This document shows, piece by piece, positions 26,924-36,423 of a stretch of 64,000 nucleotides of DNA. Positions within the stretch are counted from its first letter, which is position 1; each line of letters opens with the position of its first letter. Both the position numbers and the translations under genes were made by a program. Source of the DNA: Chitinophagaceae bacterium (GTDB taxonomy: Bacteria > Bacteroidota > Bacteroidia > Chitinophagales > Chitinophagaceae); contig JAICXX010000003.1 of assembly GCA_025934485.1 (NCBI GenBank), positions 43,246-107,245 of the forward strand. Direction: 5' to 3'. Below the pieces are notes generated by a model. That model ran no database searches, was not told where the DNA came from, and saw only the letters and a program-made list of their open reading frames with translations.

Positions 26924-28144
26924 CTATTGTTGAAAGACACGTACATAATCCACAAACATCCGCTGTGGGAAGATCGTCGTATTATCCGGCGGCCCCGGCC
27001 AGTTACCGCCTACCGCCACATTGAAAATAAAAAAGAAGGGACTGTTGAACGGATACGTCCCGCTTAGAACATTGGCCGAGCTCCCGTTGACATATAAATG
27101 ATCGTCCACCAGGAACTGCACGCTATCCTGTTTCCAGACAAGGCTAAACACGTGGAACTGCTGACTAAAATCGCCGGAAGAAAGATCATAGTTACCATTG
27201 TAGGTGCCTTCACTACCACCCGTTTGCTGCCAGTGCATCGAACCCGTGACCTGGCTTGGAGCGCTTCCCACCAGCTCCATGATATCCGTCTCACCGCAAC
27301 CCGGCCAGGGTACCGTGCTGATATTCGAACCCAGCATCCACAACGCCGGCCACATCCCCTTGGAGACTGGCAGCTTGGCGCGGATATCGATCCGCCCATA
27401 GGTAAACTGCTGAAGACCCGCAGTCACGATCCGCCCGGACGTATAATTGTTGCCCCCATACGACTCTTGCCGGGCTTCGATGATCAGATGGCCGGCGGAC
27501 ACAAATACATTTTGCGTCCGGTTCGTATAGTTCTCCAGCTCCTGGTTCCCCCAACCCGATCCGCCCAGATCATACCCCCAGTTATTGGTGTTCAAGCTGT
27601 TCCCATTGAACTCATCGCTCCAGGCAAGATGATAGCCCGGATAGCCCGTGGGTGTCTCATAACCGGTAGTATCGGTGGGTAGATAGGGCAGGTCCGTATT
27701 AACAATGGTCCCCGTTGCCTTCGCCGTACCCAGCGTGCTGTTAACAGGATTGCTGATCTGGAAATAAAAGTTCTGATTGGCCCGGCGCAGACTGTCACCC
27801 GTCACCGGAATATCCACATACACTTCGGTTTGGCCCGCCGCAATGTTGATCGACCCGTTCGTCGCCGTATAATCGGTACCCGCTTTCGCCGTTCCATCCG
27901 ACGTGGCATAGTTCACCGTCACCGTCTGGGTACTCGCCGCGTTCAGATCGATATAGAACCTGAAGGTCGATGCCTGCGTTTGCCGGACCTGCGTGACATC
28001 GCTCACACGTATCGTGGGCCCGGTGGTTTGAGTATTCGATTGCCCGCCGCCGCCACTGCCCTTCGAGCAGGCCACCGAGCCCAGGAACAAGATATATAGC
28101 AACGGCCTCATCATAGTTTTCATTTGTGCGAAATTATAGCTCAT
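26924..28144 (-). CDS. GH16 family endo-beta-glucanase lipoprotein with Calx-beta domain
   Basis: A 406-residue lipoprotein (lipobox near SVACSKG), then a Calx-beta/immunoglobulin-like domain (about 45-150, TVNYATSDGTAKAGTDYT) and a GH16 catalytic domain. The active-site motif GETDIMELVG places the nucleophile at Glu285, assisting Asp287 and acid/base Glu290. It has the extra residue of the beta-1,3-glucanase (laminarinase) type. WSDEFNG and GMWPALWMLG are further GH16 marks. The start overlaps the stop of the upstream PKD lipoprotein gene (TAATG); an internal ATG at 28123 giving MKTMMRPLLY is an alternative. Confidence 0.88.
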   Translation of the reverse strand: MSYNFAQMKTMMRPLLYILFLGSVACSKGSGGGGQSNTQTTGPTIRVSDVTQVRQTQASTFRFYIDLNAASTQTVTVNYATSDGTAKAGTDYTATNGSINIAAGQTEVYVDIPVTGDSLRRANQNFYFQISNPVNSTLGTAKATGTIVNTDLPYLPTDTTGYETPTGYPGYHLAWSDEFNGNSLNTNNWGYDLGGSGWGNQELENYTNRTQNVFVSAGHLIIEARQESYGGNNYTSGRIVTAGLQQFTYGRIDIRAKLPVSKGMWPALWMLGSNISTVPWPGCGETDIMELVGSAPSQVTGSMHWQQTGGSEGTYNGNYDLSSGDFSQQFHVFSLVWKQDSVQFLVDDHLYVNGSSANVLSGTYPFNSPFFFIFNVAVGGNWPGPPDNTTIFPQRMFVDYVRVFQQ

Positions 28145-28974
28145 TATGGCTGATCCAACGCGATATCGGCAACCGTGACCCCGGAGCCGAGCGTCCCGCC
28201 TGAACTGCCCGCCTTGATTACCACATAATACGTCCCACTGGTTGCAACCGAAAAGTCTCCGGAGCTGGGCCCGCTGCCGTTACAACCGATCTGTACTACA
28301 TTTCCATCAAATGCAGTTTTTCCGCAACCGGACCAGGTGTTCAGCGAATAGATCTTATTGTCGGTATAATCCGATCCCTGGGTCGGCACCGTGGCCCCGA
28401 TATAAAATTCAAACCAGGAGTTCGACATTCCCGAGCCCGAGACGTTGCAGGAGAATTTGTAGTTGACGCCTGCCTGAAGCTGTACAGCCTGATAAATGCC
28501 GCCATTGGTATTGCCGGTATTGCTTACCACAAGCCCATTGGAGGTAAACGTAAAGGTCGTTTGCAGCCCTCCGGTATTGAGGACCGTCCAGGCGGACGCG
28601 CTGGCCGTGTCGAGCGTTCCGCCCTGCAACACTGTCTTACCCAAGTCGTCGCTGGCGACAGACACGATCTGCGAAGCAGTGTCATATCCTCCCTTGCCTA
28701 TCGCCGTCAGCATGATCCGGTAATTCCCGTGCTGTGCGAAATGGATCGTATCGCTCGCTGTTCCGGCAACCGGGGATCCATTGCCCGTGCTCCAATACCA
28801 GCCGAAGACTCCCGCCGTGCCGGCCGTGCAAACAAAGGTGTTGTTCACGCCGGAGACCTGCGCGACCGTAAAATTGACTTTGGGCGTCGAGCCTAAAGCC
28901 GGCGCATTGTTGTCCGGCGTACAGCCGGCGAGGCAGGCGGCGGCCCCTAAAACGTAGAATAATAACTTTCTCAT
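28144..28974 (-). CDS. PKD-domain surface glycan-binding lipoprotein
   Basis: A 276-residue lipoprotein (lipobox CLAGC). Residues about 30-105 form a PKD-like domain (FGWYWSTGNGSP, FAQHGNYRIMLTAIG). The C-terminal half (about 115-275) is a beta-sandwich with carbohydrate-binding character (GIYQAVQLQAGVNYKFSCNVSG type, then GTYYVVIKAG). Its place right after SusD suggests a surface glycan-binding protein (SGBP). Similar PKD lipoproteins occur in laminarin loci. No catalytic motif was seen. Confidence 0.75.
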   Translation of the reverse strand: MRKLLFYVLGAAACLAGCTPDNNAPALGSTPKVNFTVAQVSGVNNTFVCTAGTAGVFGWYWSTGNGSPVAGTASDTIHFAQHGNYRIMLTAIGKGGYDTASQIVSVASDDLGKTVLQGGTLDTASASAWTVLNTGGLQTTFTFTSNGLVVSNTGNTNGGIYQAVQLQAGVNYKFSCNVSGSGMSNSWFEFYIGATVPTQGSDYTDNKIYSLNTWSGCGKTAFDGNVVQIGCNGSGPSSGDFSVATSGTYYVVIKAGSSGGTLGSGVTVADIALDQP

Positions 28975-28986
28975 ATAGTTAGTTTA

Positions 28987-30495
28987 TTAATTATACCCGG
29001 GGTTTTGAACCAGCTTGGTATTGTTGAGCTCCTGTAGCGGGATCGGCAATACTTCATTCTTGTTCGCCTGGAATCCCTTCGAAGCCAGTACCGTTGGCGC
29101 CTGTCCCGTACGCACCAGGTCGAACCAGCGATGTCCCTCCGTAGCCAGCTCGAGCCGGCGCTCATTATAAATATTATCCAGCGTCGCCGGAACCGAAGCC
29201 AGCCCTACCCTCGCCCTCACGGCATCCAGCAGCTGCTGCGCCCGGGTCTGATTACTGCCGCCACGCACGAGCGCTTCCGCCTCAAGCAAATAGGTATCGG
29301 CCAGCCGGATCTCGATCTCATCATTCCTCCAGTTCAGCTCTATATTCCCGGTAGTGCTCTGATAAGCAGCGAGCGGTGCGAACTTGCGGATAAAATAACC
29401 GGTGTTTTGATAACCGGGACTATACTTACAGACACCCGCCTTCGCCAAGCTGTCGATATTGATAATGGTCGCCGCATAGCGGGGATCGCCCTTCAATGCA
29501 TTCACGAGATCCAGCGTCACGGGGCAAAATCCGTATCCTGCAGCGGAAGATTCAAACGTCGGGCCGTTATACCCACGCGGACCGACCATCTGGACGCCCA
29601 CATTACCATCGAAATTGGGCCAGTTGCTCCAGGTCTTGCCGGCCTGGTTCGTATGCACGATCTCGAAGATGGACTCCGCATTGAACTTATTGCCCGGATC
29701 GAAGATATCCGCATAGTTGGGCAACAGCGCGTACACGGGAGAGGTATTCACCTGCTCCAGGTCACTGGCCGCTTCCTGCATCCGCGAATTATTATTCTCA
29801 TAGATGATCGCCTTCCCAAGCAAAGCCTGCGCAGCACCCTTGGTGACACGCCCGCCTTCCGTGGCAATATTCACCGTAGCCGGCAGGTTGGGGATCGCCG
29901 CATTCAGGTCCTTTTCGATCTGCGCATAGATATCGGCGGGTTTCGCCTGCACCTGCGTGAACCATTCCGCCTGCGAAAGCTCCTTTGTGATCAACGGAAC
30001 ATTGCCGAACTCCCGTACCAGGTCGAAATAGTAGTAGGCCCGAAGGAACTGCATCTCCGCCGTATACCGGCTCTTCAGATCCGAGGTAAGACCCGGCACA
30101 TCGCCGATCTTGGCCAACATCGTATTCACCCGCGCAATGCCCGTAAAGTTCCGGTTCCAGAGATCCGCTGGTACGTTCGGCGTTGCAGCCTGCAACGTAT
30201 AGGTATTCCAGGCTTGCATGCCGGGGTTGTCCGAAGACGAACCGCCACCTGCATAACATTCGTCCGAAGCCAGGCTCAACAGCACCATCTTGGGCGCATA
30301 GGAGCTGACTACCGTCCACGACAGTGGATTGTATGCGGCTACCAGACCGGCGAAGGCCTCATCGGGTGTTTGATAATAATCACTTTCGACCGCCGTCCCT
30401 TCCGGCTGGGCTACGAGGAAACTCTTTTTACAAGCTCCTGCGCCAAACAAAAGACCGGCGAAAACGGAGCAATATAGTAAGGTTGTCTTTTTCAT
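28987..30495 (-). CDS. SusD/RagB family nutrient-binding lipoprotein
   Basis: A 502-residue lipoprotein (lipobox FGAGAC then KKSFLVAQPEGT) with SusD TPR-like helices: YYQTPDEAFAGLVAAYN, ARVNTMLAKIGDVPG, TAEMQFLRAYYYFDLVREFGNVPL. The C-terminal region has LADTYLLEAEALVRGG, NIYNERRLELATEGHRWFDLVR and a final VQNPGYN, all family marks. It binds the oligosaccharide on the cell surface and acts as the lid of the SusC transporter encoded 17 bases upstream. Confidence 0.95.
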   Translation of the reverse strand: MKKTTLLYCSVFAGLLFGAGACKKSFLVAQPEGTAVESDYYQTPDEAFAGLVAAYNPLSWTVVSSYAPKMVLLSLASDECYAGGGSSSDNPGMQAWNTYTLQAATPNVPADLWNRNFTGIARVNTMLAKIGDVPGLTSDLKSRYTAEMQFLRAYYYFDLVREFGNVPLITKELSQAEWFTQVQAKPADIYAQIEKDLNAAIPNLPATVNIATEGGRVTKGAAQALLGKAIIYENNNSRMQEAASDLEQVNTSPVYALLPNYADIFDPGNKFNAESIFEIVHTNQAGKTWSNWPNFDGNVGVQMVGPRGYNGPTFESSAAGYGFCPVTLDLVNALKGDPRYAATIINIDSLAKAGVCKYSPGYQNTGYFIRKFAPLAAYQSTTGNIELNWRNDEIEIRLADTYLLEAEALVRGGSNQTRAQQLLDAVRARVGLASVPATLDNIYNERRLELATEGHRWFDLVRTGQAPTVLASKGFQANKNEVLPIPLQELNNTKLVQNPGYN

Positions 30496-30512
30496 AATGT
30501 TCTTTTTTATCG

Positions 30513-33500
30513 TTAGAATCCTACGCTTAATCCTGCTTGCAGGGTCCGGGCCTGCGGATAAAAGCCCATGTCGATGCTCGTATTTTTACCGCCGCCGATC
30601 TCGGGATCATAGCCGGTATAATGCGTAAAGGTCAGCAGATTGTAACCGCTCACGTAAATGCGGATCTTTTGCATGGTCCAGCGGCGCAGCAACTCCTTGG
30701 GAAGAGTATACCCGATCTGCAAGGTCTTTATCCGGAAATAGGCGCCCGGCTCCAGATAAAATGCGGAAGGGTTCGTGAAGTTATTGTTGGGATCACCGTC
30801 CACAAGCCGGGGAAAACTATTCGTAGAACCGGGACCGGTCCAGCGGCCCAGGGCCTTCGTGGAATAGTTCGCGGTTTGGATATCCAGCCGGCGCAATCCC
30901 TGGAAGATCATATTCCCTCCGGCTCCCTGTCCAAAGACCACGATATCGAATCCTCTCCAGGCAGCAGTAACCGTAAAGCCATACGTATAATGCGGGGTCG
31001 GATCACCGATAAAGGTTCGGTCTTTCGCCGTAATGGCTCCATCTCCGTCAAGATCGGCCCATTTGAAATCACCCGGTTTGGCATTGGGCTGGATCATCTG
31101 CCCGGCCTTGTTGACATAATTCTGAACGTCCGCCTGTGTCTGAAAGATACCAAGCGTCCTGAAACCGTAGAATGACCCGATCGCATAACCGGGCGCCGTA
31201 CGCGCCAACTCGTAGGCAGCCGACTGTAACGTGGCTCCCGTTTGGTAAGGCGTCACGCCCATATTGGTAACCCTGTTGCGCAACAGCGAGCCATTGCCTG
31301 CAACACTCAACTGCACTTCACCGACCTTTTTATTGTAACGTACCTCCAGCTCGAGCCCCTTATTGCTCATGTTGCCGATATTGGCGGTAGGATTGCTCGA
31401 AGCGCCCACATACAAAGGCAGCTGCTCCGTCATCAACAAGCCATCCGTCGTCTTATTATAGGCATCGAAGGTAACATTCAGATGATTGAACACAACGGCG
31501 TCAAATCCCACATCGACCTGCTTGGTTTGTTCCCACTTGAGATCCGGATTGGCCGGTGCATTGGTGCTATACCCGATCTGATAGCCATTCCCAAACGTAT
31601 AGTTGCGCCCGCCGCTCACCGTGGACTCATAAAGCAGCGAATTGATGTTGTCGTTCCCTGTGACTCCGTAGCTGCAGCGGATCTTCAGGAAACTAACCGT
31701 ACTATTATCCGCCATGAATTGCTCCCGCGAAACCACCCAGCCAATGGACCCACCGGGAAAATATCCATACTTATGGTTAGGGCCAAATTGGGTAGAGCCA
31801 TCCCGGCGTATCTGACCTTCCAGCAAATAGCGCTCGTCATAGTTATAGACCACCCGCGCAAATTCGGAGGCGATCGTCTGGTTGACGTTATCATAACCAC
31901 TGGCTACTCTATCCGCATTGGGTAAGCTGTAATTCGGGGTTGCCTGCGAAAGACTCGTCACCGGCATGTATTGGAAATTTCCGTTGATGCCGTTGCCCCG
32001 GTTGCTTGCCCAGGCACTCGTTCCAATCAACGCAGTAATGTTATGCAGCCCGAATTGCCGGTTGTACGATGCCGTATTTTCCCAGTTCCAAATGAATAAA
32101 CTTTCGGCGTCACGGTAATAGTTGGTGATCGTATTGGAGGTCGAACCATTTAGATAAAAGATCGGCGTGAAATTATTGCTGCCCCAGAATGCCAGCTTCG
32201 TGCCGGCCGAAGTCTTCAGTTCCAAGCCCTTGATCGGCGTTATGCCAAGATAGCCATCCGCGACAATGTTATGCCCCCAATTGTAGTTATTCCCCTTTTG
32301 GGTGGCAATATAGGCCAGCGGATTGGTTTCTTCCTGACCTACATAATTCGAGATCGCATACGGCTGGCCGGCCGCATTCCGGACCACGGGCTCGGTGTTA
32401 TAGATACTGCTGGGATCATTGAGCACATTAGGATCGGTGATCACCGCTGGCGTCGTCGGGTCCAGGTTGATCGCCGAGCTCAACGGACCGCCAAATTCGC
32501 TGTTGGTATTGCCGAGACCCTGATCCCGGATATAGGAATATCCAATGTTCTCTCCAAAGCTCAACCACGGTGTCATCTTATGCGATCCATTAAAGCGGGC
32601 CGTTACCCGCTTATACCACGAGATCGGGTCGGCAACGATCCCATTCTGATCGAAATATCCCAACGAAGTATAGAATGTGCTTTTATCCGTGCCACCGCTA
32701 AAGCTCAGCTGGCTGCTGTTCTCGCTGGCATGATTATCGAAGATCTGTCCCTGCCAATCGGTACCCCTGCCAAGCGAAGCAGGATTGGCAAAGACAACCC
32801 CCTTCCCACCGGCTAAGGAAGACTCGTTCCGCAGCGTCGCATATTGCTGTGCATTGAGAAGATGCAGTTTTCTGGCCGGTGCCTGCGTTCCCGCATACCC
32901 TTCATAAGATACCCGCATTTGCCCGGACTTTCCCTTCTTGGTAGTCACCAGGATGACACCGGTAGCCGCACGTGCGCCATAGATCGCCTGGCTTGCCGCA
33001 TCCTTCAACACCTCGATCGACTCGATATCCGCCGGGTTGAGATAATCCAATCCACCCCCGTCCAACGGCACACCATCTATCACATATAACGGATCGCTGC
33101 CGGCATTGATCGAGGTTGTACCCCGTACCCGCACCTGCTCCGTACTACCGGGCTGACCGGAATTGGCGGCGATCGTCACACCCGAAGTACGTCCCTGCAG
33201 GGCGTCTTCCAGACGATTCACCGGCTGGTCCTCCAGTTCGCTGGCCTTGACACCGGTAATAGCACCGGTGACAACGCTCTTCTTCTGCGTACCATACCCC
33301 ACGACCACCACATCGTTCAACCCCTCCGACTTAGACGTCAGGACGAGCGACACATCGCTTCGGCCACCTATGGGTTCCTCCATCGTCTGGTAACCGATGA
33401 GCGAGAACACCAGCACGGCATTCTCGTTCTCTACTTCGATCTTAAACCGCCCATCCTTATCGGTGAGCGTTCCCTTGCTCGTCCCTTTGATCACCACACT

Positions 33501-34013
33501 CACACCTTCCAACGGCCCCTTGTCATCAGTGATCCGTCCGGTGACCGCGGTCTTCCGTGAATCATTAGTGGTATTCGTCTGCATCGCGGCCGAAAGTCCG
33601 TCTTCCTTGATCAGACTAGCGATCAGCCGCTTTAGCTCCGGATTGCTGGAATAGATTACATAAGCCTTGCTCAATACCTTTTTGTACTTCAGGTTATATG
33701 GCTTGAGCAGCTCATCCAGGAAATCTTCGACGGACTTGTATTTATCGACATCGATGATCACCTTTGCAGCCGGTATCACTTTTGACTCATAGATAAAATC
33801 GACATCGAAAGTCTTGCGGGCCTCCGCGAGAACACTGGAGATCGTGCGGGCCTGCCCATCCTGATCCTGGTAAGGATGCATAACACTGGCACTGGCCTGC
33901 GAATAGGAGGTAAACCAGGCATTCGTCTGCGAACGGGCACTCATCAGCGTGCTGTTCCCTAGAAACAATAGGGCAAAAAGCAGCAACCTGCCTGTGAGGG
34001 TTCTTTTTCTCAT
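30513..34013 (-). CDS. SusC/RagA TonB-dependent transporter with STN signalling domain
   Basis: A 1,166-residue outer-membrane transporter. After the signal peptide, residues about 55-125 are an STN (secretin/TonB short N-terminal) domain (ARKTFDVDFIYESKVIPAAK). A carboxypeptidase-regulatory-like domain follows (about 155-235, VTGRITDDKGPLEGVSV), with the SusC motif LNDVVVVGYGTQKKS, then a plug (about 250-360, LYVIDGVPLDGGGLDYLNP) and a 22-strand barrel ending ARTLQAGLSVGF. STN-bearing SusC proteins talk to FecR anti-sigma factors, and fecR lies 49 bases upstream. It imports oligosaccharides with TonB energy. Confidence 0.95.
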   Translation of the reverse strand: MRKRTLTGRLLLFALLFLGNSTLMSARSQTNAWFTSYSQASASVMHPYQDQDGQARTISSVLAEARKTFDVDFIYESKVIPAAKVIIDVDKYKSVEDFLDELLKPYNLKYKKVLSKAYVIYSSNPELKRLIASLIKEDGLSAAMQTNTTNDSRKTAVTGRITDDKGPLEGVSVVIKGTSKGTLTDKDGRFKIEVENENAVLVFSLIGYQTMEEPIGGRSDVSLVLTSKSEGLNDVVVVGYGTQKKSVVTGAITGVKASELEDQPVNRLEDALQGRTSGVTIAANSGQPGSTEQVRVRGTTSINAGSDPLYVIDGVPLDGGGLDYLNPADIESIEVLKDAASQAIYGARAATGVILVTTKKGKSGQMRVSYEGYAGTQAPARKLHLLNAQQYATLRNESSLAGGKGVVFANPASLGRGTDWQGQIFDNHASENSSQLSFSGGTDKSTFYTSLGYFDQNGIVADPISWYKRVTARFNGSHKMTPWLSFGENIGYSYIRDQGLGNTNSEFGGPLSSAINLDPTTPAVITDPNVLNDPSSIYNTEPVVRNAAGQPYAISNYVGQEETNPLAYIATQKGNNYNWGHNIVADGYLGITPIKGLELKTSAGTKLAFWGSNNFTPIFYLNGSTSNTITNYYRDAESLFIWNWENTASYNRQFGLHNITALIGTSAWASNRGNGINGNFQYMPVTSLSQATPNYSLPNADRVASGYDNVNQTIASEFARVVYNYDERYLLEGQIRRDGSTQFGPNHKYGYFPGGSIGWVVSREQFMADNSTVSFLKIRCSYGVTGNDNINSLLYESTVSGGRNYTFGNGYQIGYSTNAPANPDLKWEQTKQVDVGFDAVVFNHLNVTFDAYNKTTDGLLMTEQLPLYVGASSNPTANIGNMSNKGLELEVRYNKKVGEVQLSVAGNGSLLRNRVTNMGVTPYQTGATLQSAAYELARTAPGYAIGSFYGFRTLGIFQTQADVQNYVNKAGQMIQPNAKPGDFKWADLDGDGAITAKDRTFIGDPTPHYTYGFTVTAAWRGFDIVVFGQGAGGNMIFQGLRRLDIQTANYSTKALGRWTGPGSTNSFPRLVDGDPNNNFTNPSAFYLEPGAYFRIKTLQIGYTLPKELLRRWTMQKIRIYVSGYNLLTFTHYTGYDPEIGGGKNTSIDMGFYPQARTLQAGLSVGF

Positions 34014-34062
34014 ATGGCGTTGTTTTAAGTTATAAACAGTTTAGTCGGTGCGATCCAATTGA

Positions 34063-34974
34063 TCAGCGAAAGGTTACGTAGATGGTCTTATCCTTGATAT
34101 GCATGGTATAGCCGGAAGTGCCTTCCAGTACTTTGATCATTTCTTCGACATTCCCTACCCGTACATCCCCCGATATGGCTACTTGTAACATGCTCGAATC
34201 CGCTACCTCCATCCGATAACCATAAGTGTCCTCGATCATTCCTGCGATATCCTTTAATGGCGTATTGTCAAAATGGAATTCGTGATGCGTCCAGCCGCTA
34301 TGAGCGGTCACATCCTTGTCATCGTTGACCTTCGCTTGCTGTCCGCCATCGACGGTCACTACCTGCCCCGGCCGCAATACCATCGGCGTCGCCTTCTGCA
34401 AAACGGCAGCCTCGCTGGCATGCACGGACAAACGTACCTTACCCTCTTCGAGCGATACGACCGCCTGTTGCCGCCGCGCATTTACATTGAATTTCGTCCC
34501 CAACACTTCCACATCCACCTGCCGCGTGTGAACCACGAACTTCGCCACCGTTGCCGGCTTCTTCTGTACCTGGAAATAGGCTTCACCCTCCAGCCATACC
34601 TGCCTCCCCGAAGCCTCCGTCCATTCCTCAGGGATACGGATCGAAGAATTGGCATTCAACGTCACGATCGAACTATCCGGCAATAGGATGCTCTTGATCT
34701 CTCCATAGCCCGTCCGGATCTGCGAATATTGTGCTGTCCCCGTTCTCGCACCGATCCACCAGATACCTACGGCAATCGCCGCAAGACTCGCCGCCACCGC
34801 AAACACCCGCACGAGTCGGATCACCTTGCCAGGACGAACCACAGGTTCCTGCCGCCGCATAGCCTCCTCTATCGCTTTCCAGTTCTCCTCCCGCAACCCA
34901 TCGCTCACCGGCAGAGCCCGGAAACCGAACGGCAGTTCCTTGTTGTCCATTTCATTGTCCATAAACTCGTCCAT
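34063..34974 (-). CDS. FecR-family anti-sigma factor
   Basis: A 303-residue inner-membrane regulator. A short cytoplasmic N-terminus (about 1-47) would bind the sigma factor. One transmembrane helix follows (about 48-72, RLVRVFAVAASLAAIAVGIW), then a periplasmic FecR domain (YSQIRTGYGEIKSILLPDSS, LNANSSIRIPEEWTE, EGEAYFQVQ, VLGTKFNVNAR). The C-terminal domain ends in YTMHIKDKTIYVTFR, similar to STN-binding regions. Several ATGs lie within the first codons; the first is used. It is set between the ECF sigma gene and susC. Confidence 0.93.
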   Translation of the reverse strand: MDEFMDNEMDNKELPFGFRALPVSDGLREENWKAIEEAMRRQEPVVRPGKVIRLVRVFAVAASLAAIAVGIWWIGARTGTAQYSQIRTGYGEIKSILLPDSSIVTLNANSSIRIPEEWTEASGRQVWLEGEAYFQVQKKPATVAKFVVHTRQVDVEVLGTKFNVNARRQQAVVSLEEGKVRLSVHASEAAVLQKATPMVLRPGQVVTVDGGQQAKVNDDKDVTAHSGWTHHEFHFDNTPLKDIAGMIEDTYGYRMEVADSSMLQVAISGDVRVGNVEEMIKVLEGTSGYTMHIKDKTIYVTFR

Positions 34975-35020
34975 AGTGGCGCGCTTTTATCATCCAAGAC
35001 ACGCGAATGAAAGTTTCATA

Positions 35021-35042
35021 CTCTTTTTTTCAAAAAAAAGTG
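35021..35042. repeat. A/T inverted repeat between sigma and fecR genes
   Basis: A run of T (35024-35030), one C and a run of A (35032-35039), flanked by matching C and G, form an A/T hairpin in the 88-base gap. It may attenuate transcription between the sigma factor and fecR genes. No exact TAnnTTTG was found in the gap. Confidence 0.35.
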
Positions 35043-35062
35043 CTGTACCGCGTTTTCAATAT

Positions 35063-35686
35063 TCAAAGGAAGGTTTTGCCCCCATCTATATACCAGCGGT
35101 AGAGCGCCGCGAGATAGAAAAGCATCGACAGCAAATTGGCCGATCGCAATTTTTGCAGGGCTTTTTGTGTGAGATTCAAAACGGATTGATAGTGAATTCC
35201 CATGACCTCCGCGATCTGGGTATACTCCATTTCTTCAAAATAATGCAAATAGATCACCTCTTTCTGCCGACGTGGCAATTCGTTCAATAGTGTTGCGATC
35301 CTGTTCTGCAACGTCTCATATTCCTCATTCCGCACCACGATCTCCTCGGGAGAAAAATCGATATCCGGCCGGGGAATCCCGCCGATCTGCAATTCCCGGT
35401 GATGCAGGTTCCGTAGCTGGTTCAGCACCTGCCGCCGCAACGCAGTAAAAAAATAAGGCTTGATCTTCAGCACCGGACCGATCCCCTCTCGACGCACCCA
35501 GATCTTAACAAAAAGATCCTGCACGGCGTCACCCGCCAGATGCCCATCCTGCAAAAGTTTCAGGGCGTAGTTATATAATCCTTTGAACAGCGCACCGTGA
35601 ATGTCCCGAAAGGCATCCGCATCCCCCTTGAGGGCCAAAACCCACAATTCCTCCAAATTGTCTTTATGTAACGGACTATTATCCAT
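35063..35686 (-). CDS. ECF RNA polymerase sigma factor
   Basis: A 207-residue sigma-70 family protein of the Bacteroidota FecI-like group. Region 2 is seen in FRDIHGALFKGLYNYALKLL and DAVQDLFVKIWVRR. Region 4 is seen in LPRRQKEVIYLHYFEEMEYTQI followed by the helix-turn-helix AEVMGIHYQSVLNLTQKALQKL. It likely directs transcription of the downstream susC-to-GH30 genes when FecR is relieved by SusC. Its own -7 element lies upstream. Confidence 0.95.
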   Translation of the reverse strand: MDNSPLHKDNLEELWVLALKGDADAFRDIHGALFKGLYNYALKLLQDGHLAGDAVQDLFVKIWVRREGIGPVLKIKPYFFTALRRQVLNQLRNLHHRELQIGGIPRPDIDFSPEEIVVRNEEYETLQNRIATLLNELPRRQKEVIYLHYFEEMEYTQIAEVMGIHYQSVLNLTQKALQKLRSANLLSMLFYLAALYRWYIDGGKTFL

Positions 35687-35729
35687 TTAGTTAGTTCAGA
35701 ACGGTCTCAGCGCGCCAAGTTGCCAGCGG

Positions 35730-35737
35730 CAAAAATA
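35730..35737 (-). promoter_or_regulatory. Putative -7 element for the ECF sigma gene
   Basis: Minus strand TATTTTTG, an exact TAnnTTTG, 43 bases before the ATG. No TTTG at 19-base spacing. Confidence 0.55.
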
Positions 35738-35770
35738 GCCTTTTATAAGACATTTTGTCCTTAAGAGAGT

Positions 35771-35801
35771 ATTGGCAAGAATATTGACTAGCGTAACTTT
35801 G
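35771..35801 (+). promoter_or_regulatory. Promoter for grpE-dnaJ
   Basis: ATTG (35771-35774; TTG core), 19 bases, then TAACTTTG (35794-35801), an exact -7 element. The leader before the grpE ATG is about 40 bases and contains a weak GAGCC/GGCTC inverted repeat (35810-35828). No CIRCE-like inverted repeat was found. Confidence 0.7.
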
Positions 35802-35846
35802 TGGCACCGGAGCCTCCGAAGACGGCTCAGGTATAAATAACAGATT

Positions 35847-36401
35847 ATGACCAACATCAACAATATGGAGGACCAGGGCCGCGACCTGGATGATTTGAAT
35901 ACCGATGAAAACATCGCGGGTGCGACCCATCTGGATTTCAGCGCCCGGGAAGAAGAAATGGAACGCCTGAAGGAAGAGCTGCAGGAACAAAAGGACAAAT
36001 ACCTCCGCCTGTTCGCAGAATTCGATAATTTCAGAAAACGCAGCGCCAGAGAGAATCTGGAATTGCGCCAAACCGCGGGCAAAGAAGTCATCATTTCCTT
36101 ACTCGATGTCCTGGATGATTGCGACCGCGCAGAAAAACAACTCCAGGCTACTACCGATATCGCCCAGATCAAAGAGGGCGTTCAACTGGTATTCTCCAAG
36201 CTCCGCTCTACCCTTCAATCCAAAGGGCTAAAGGCGATGCAAAGCGTAGGCACCGATTTCGACGTGGAAAAACATGAGGCGATTACCGAGATCCCCGTTC
36301 CCGATCCGGCACTCAAAGGAAAGGTCATCGACGAAGTTCAAAAAGGATACTACCTCAACGATAAGATCATCCGTTTTGCCAAAGTCGTGGTAGGCAAATA
36401 A
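35847..36401 (+). CDS. grpE: Nucleotide exchange factor GrpE
   Basis: Releases ADP from DnaK in the Hsp70 cycle, cytoplasmic. The 184-residue protein has an acidic N-terminal tail, a long coiled coil (about 35-70, [19 protein letters not shown]), and the family core [14 protein letters not shown], followed by [11 protein letters not shown] and the C-terminal beta domain ([46 protein letters not shown]). It precedes dnaJ by 22 bases; dnaK is not in the window. Confidence 0.96.
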   Translation: MTNINNMEDQGRDLDDLNTDENIAGATHLDFSAREEEMERLKEELQEQKDKYLRLFAEFDNFRKRSARENLELRQTAGKEVIISLLDVLDDCDRAEKQLQATTDIAQIKEGVQLVFSKLRSTLQSKGLKAMQSVGTDFDVEKHEAITEIPVPDPALKGKVIDEVQKGYYLNDKIIRFAKVVVGK

Positions 36402-36423
36402 CCCCAACATCCTGCTAAAAGCT

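Noticed and set aside
29131..30477. 448-codon plus-strand open frame opposite the susD gene
   Set aside because: Shadow of SusD; no domain and no start context.
35802..35846. CIRCE-type heat-shock operator before grpE
   Set aside because: The only inverted repeat (GAGCC/GGCTC) does not resemble the CIRCE sequence.
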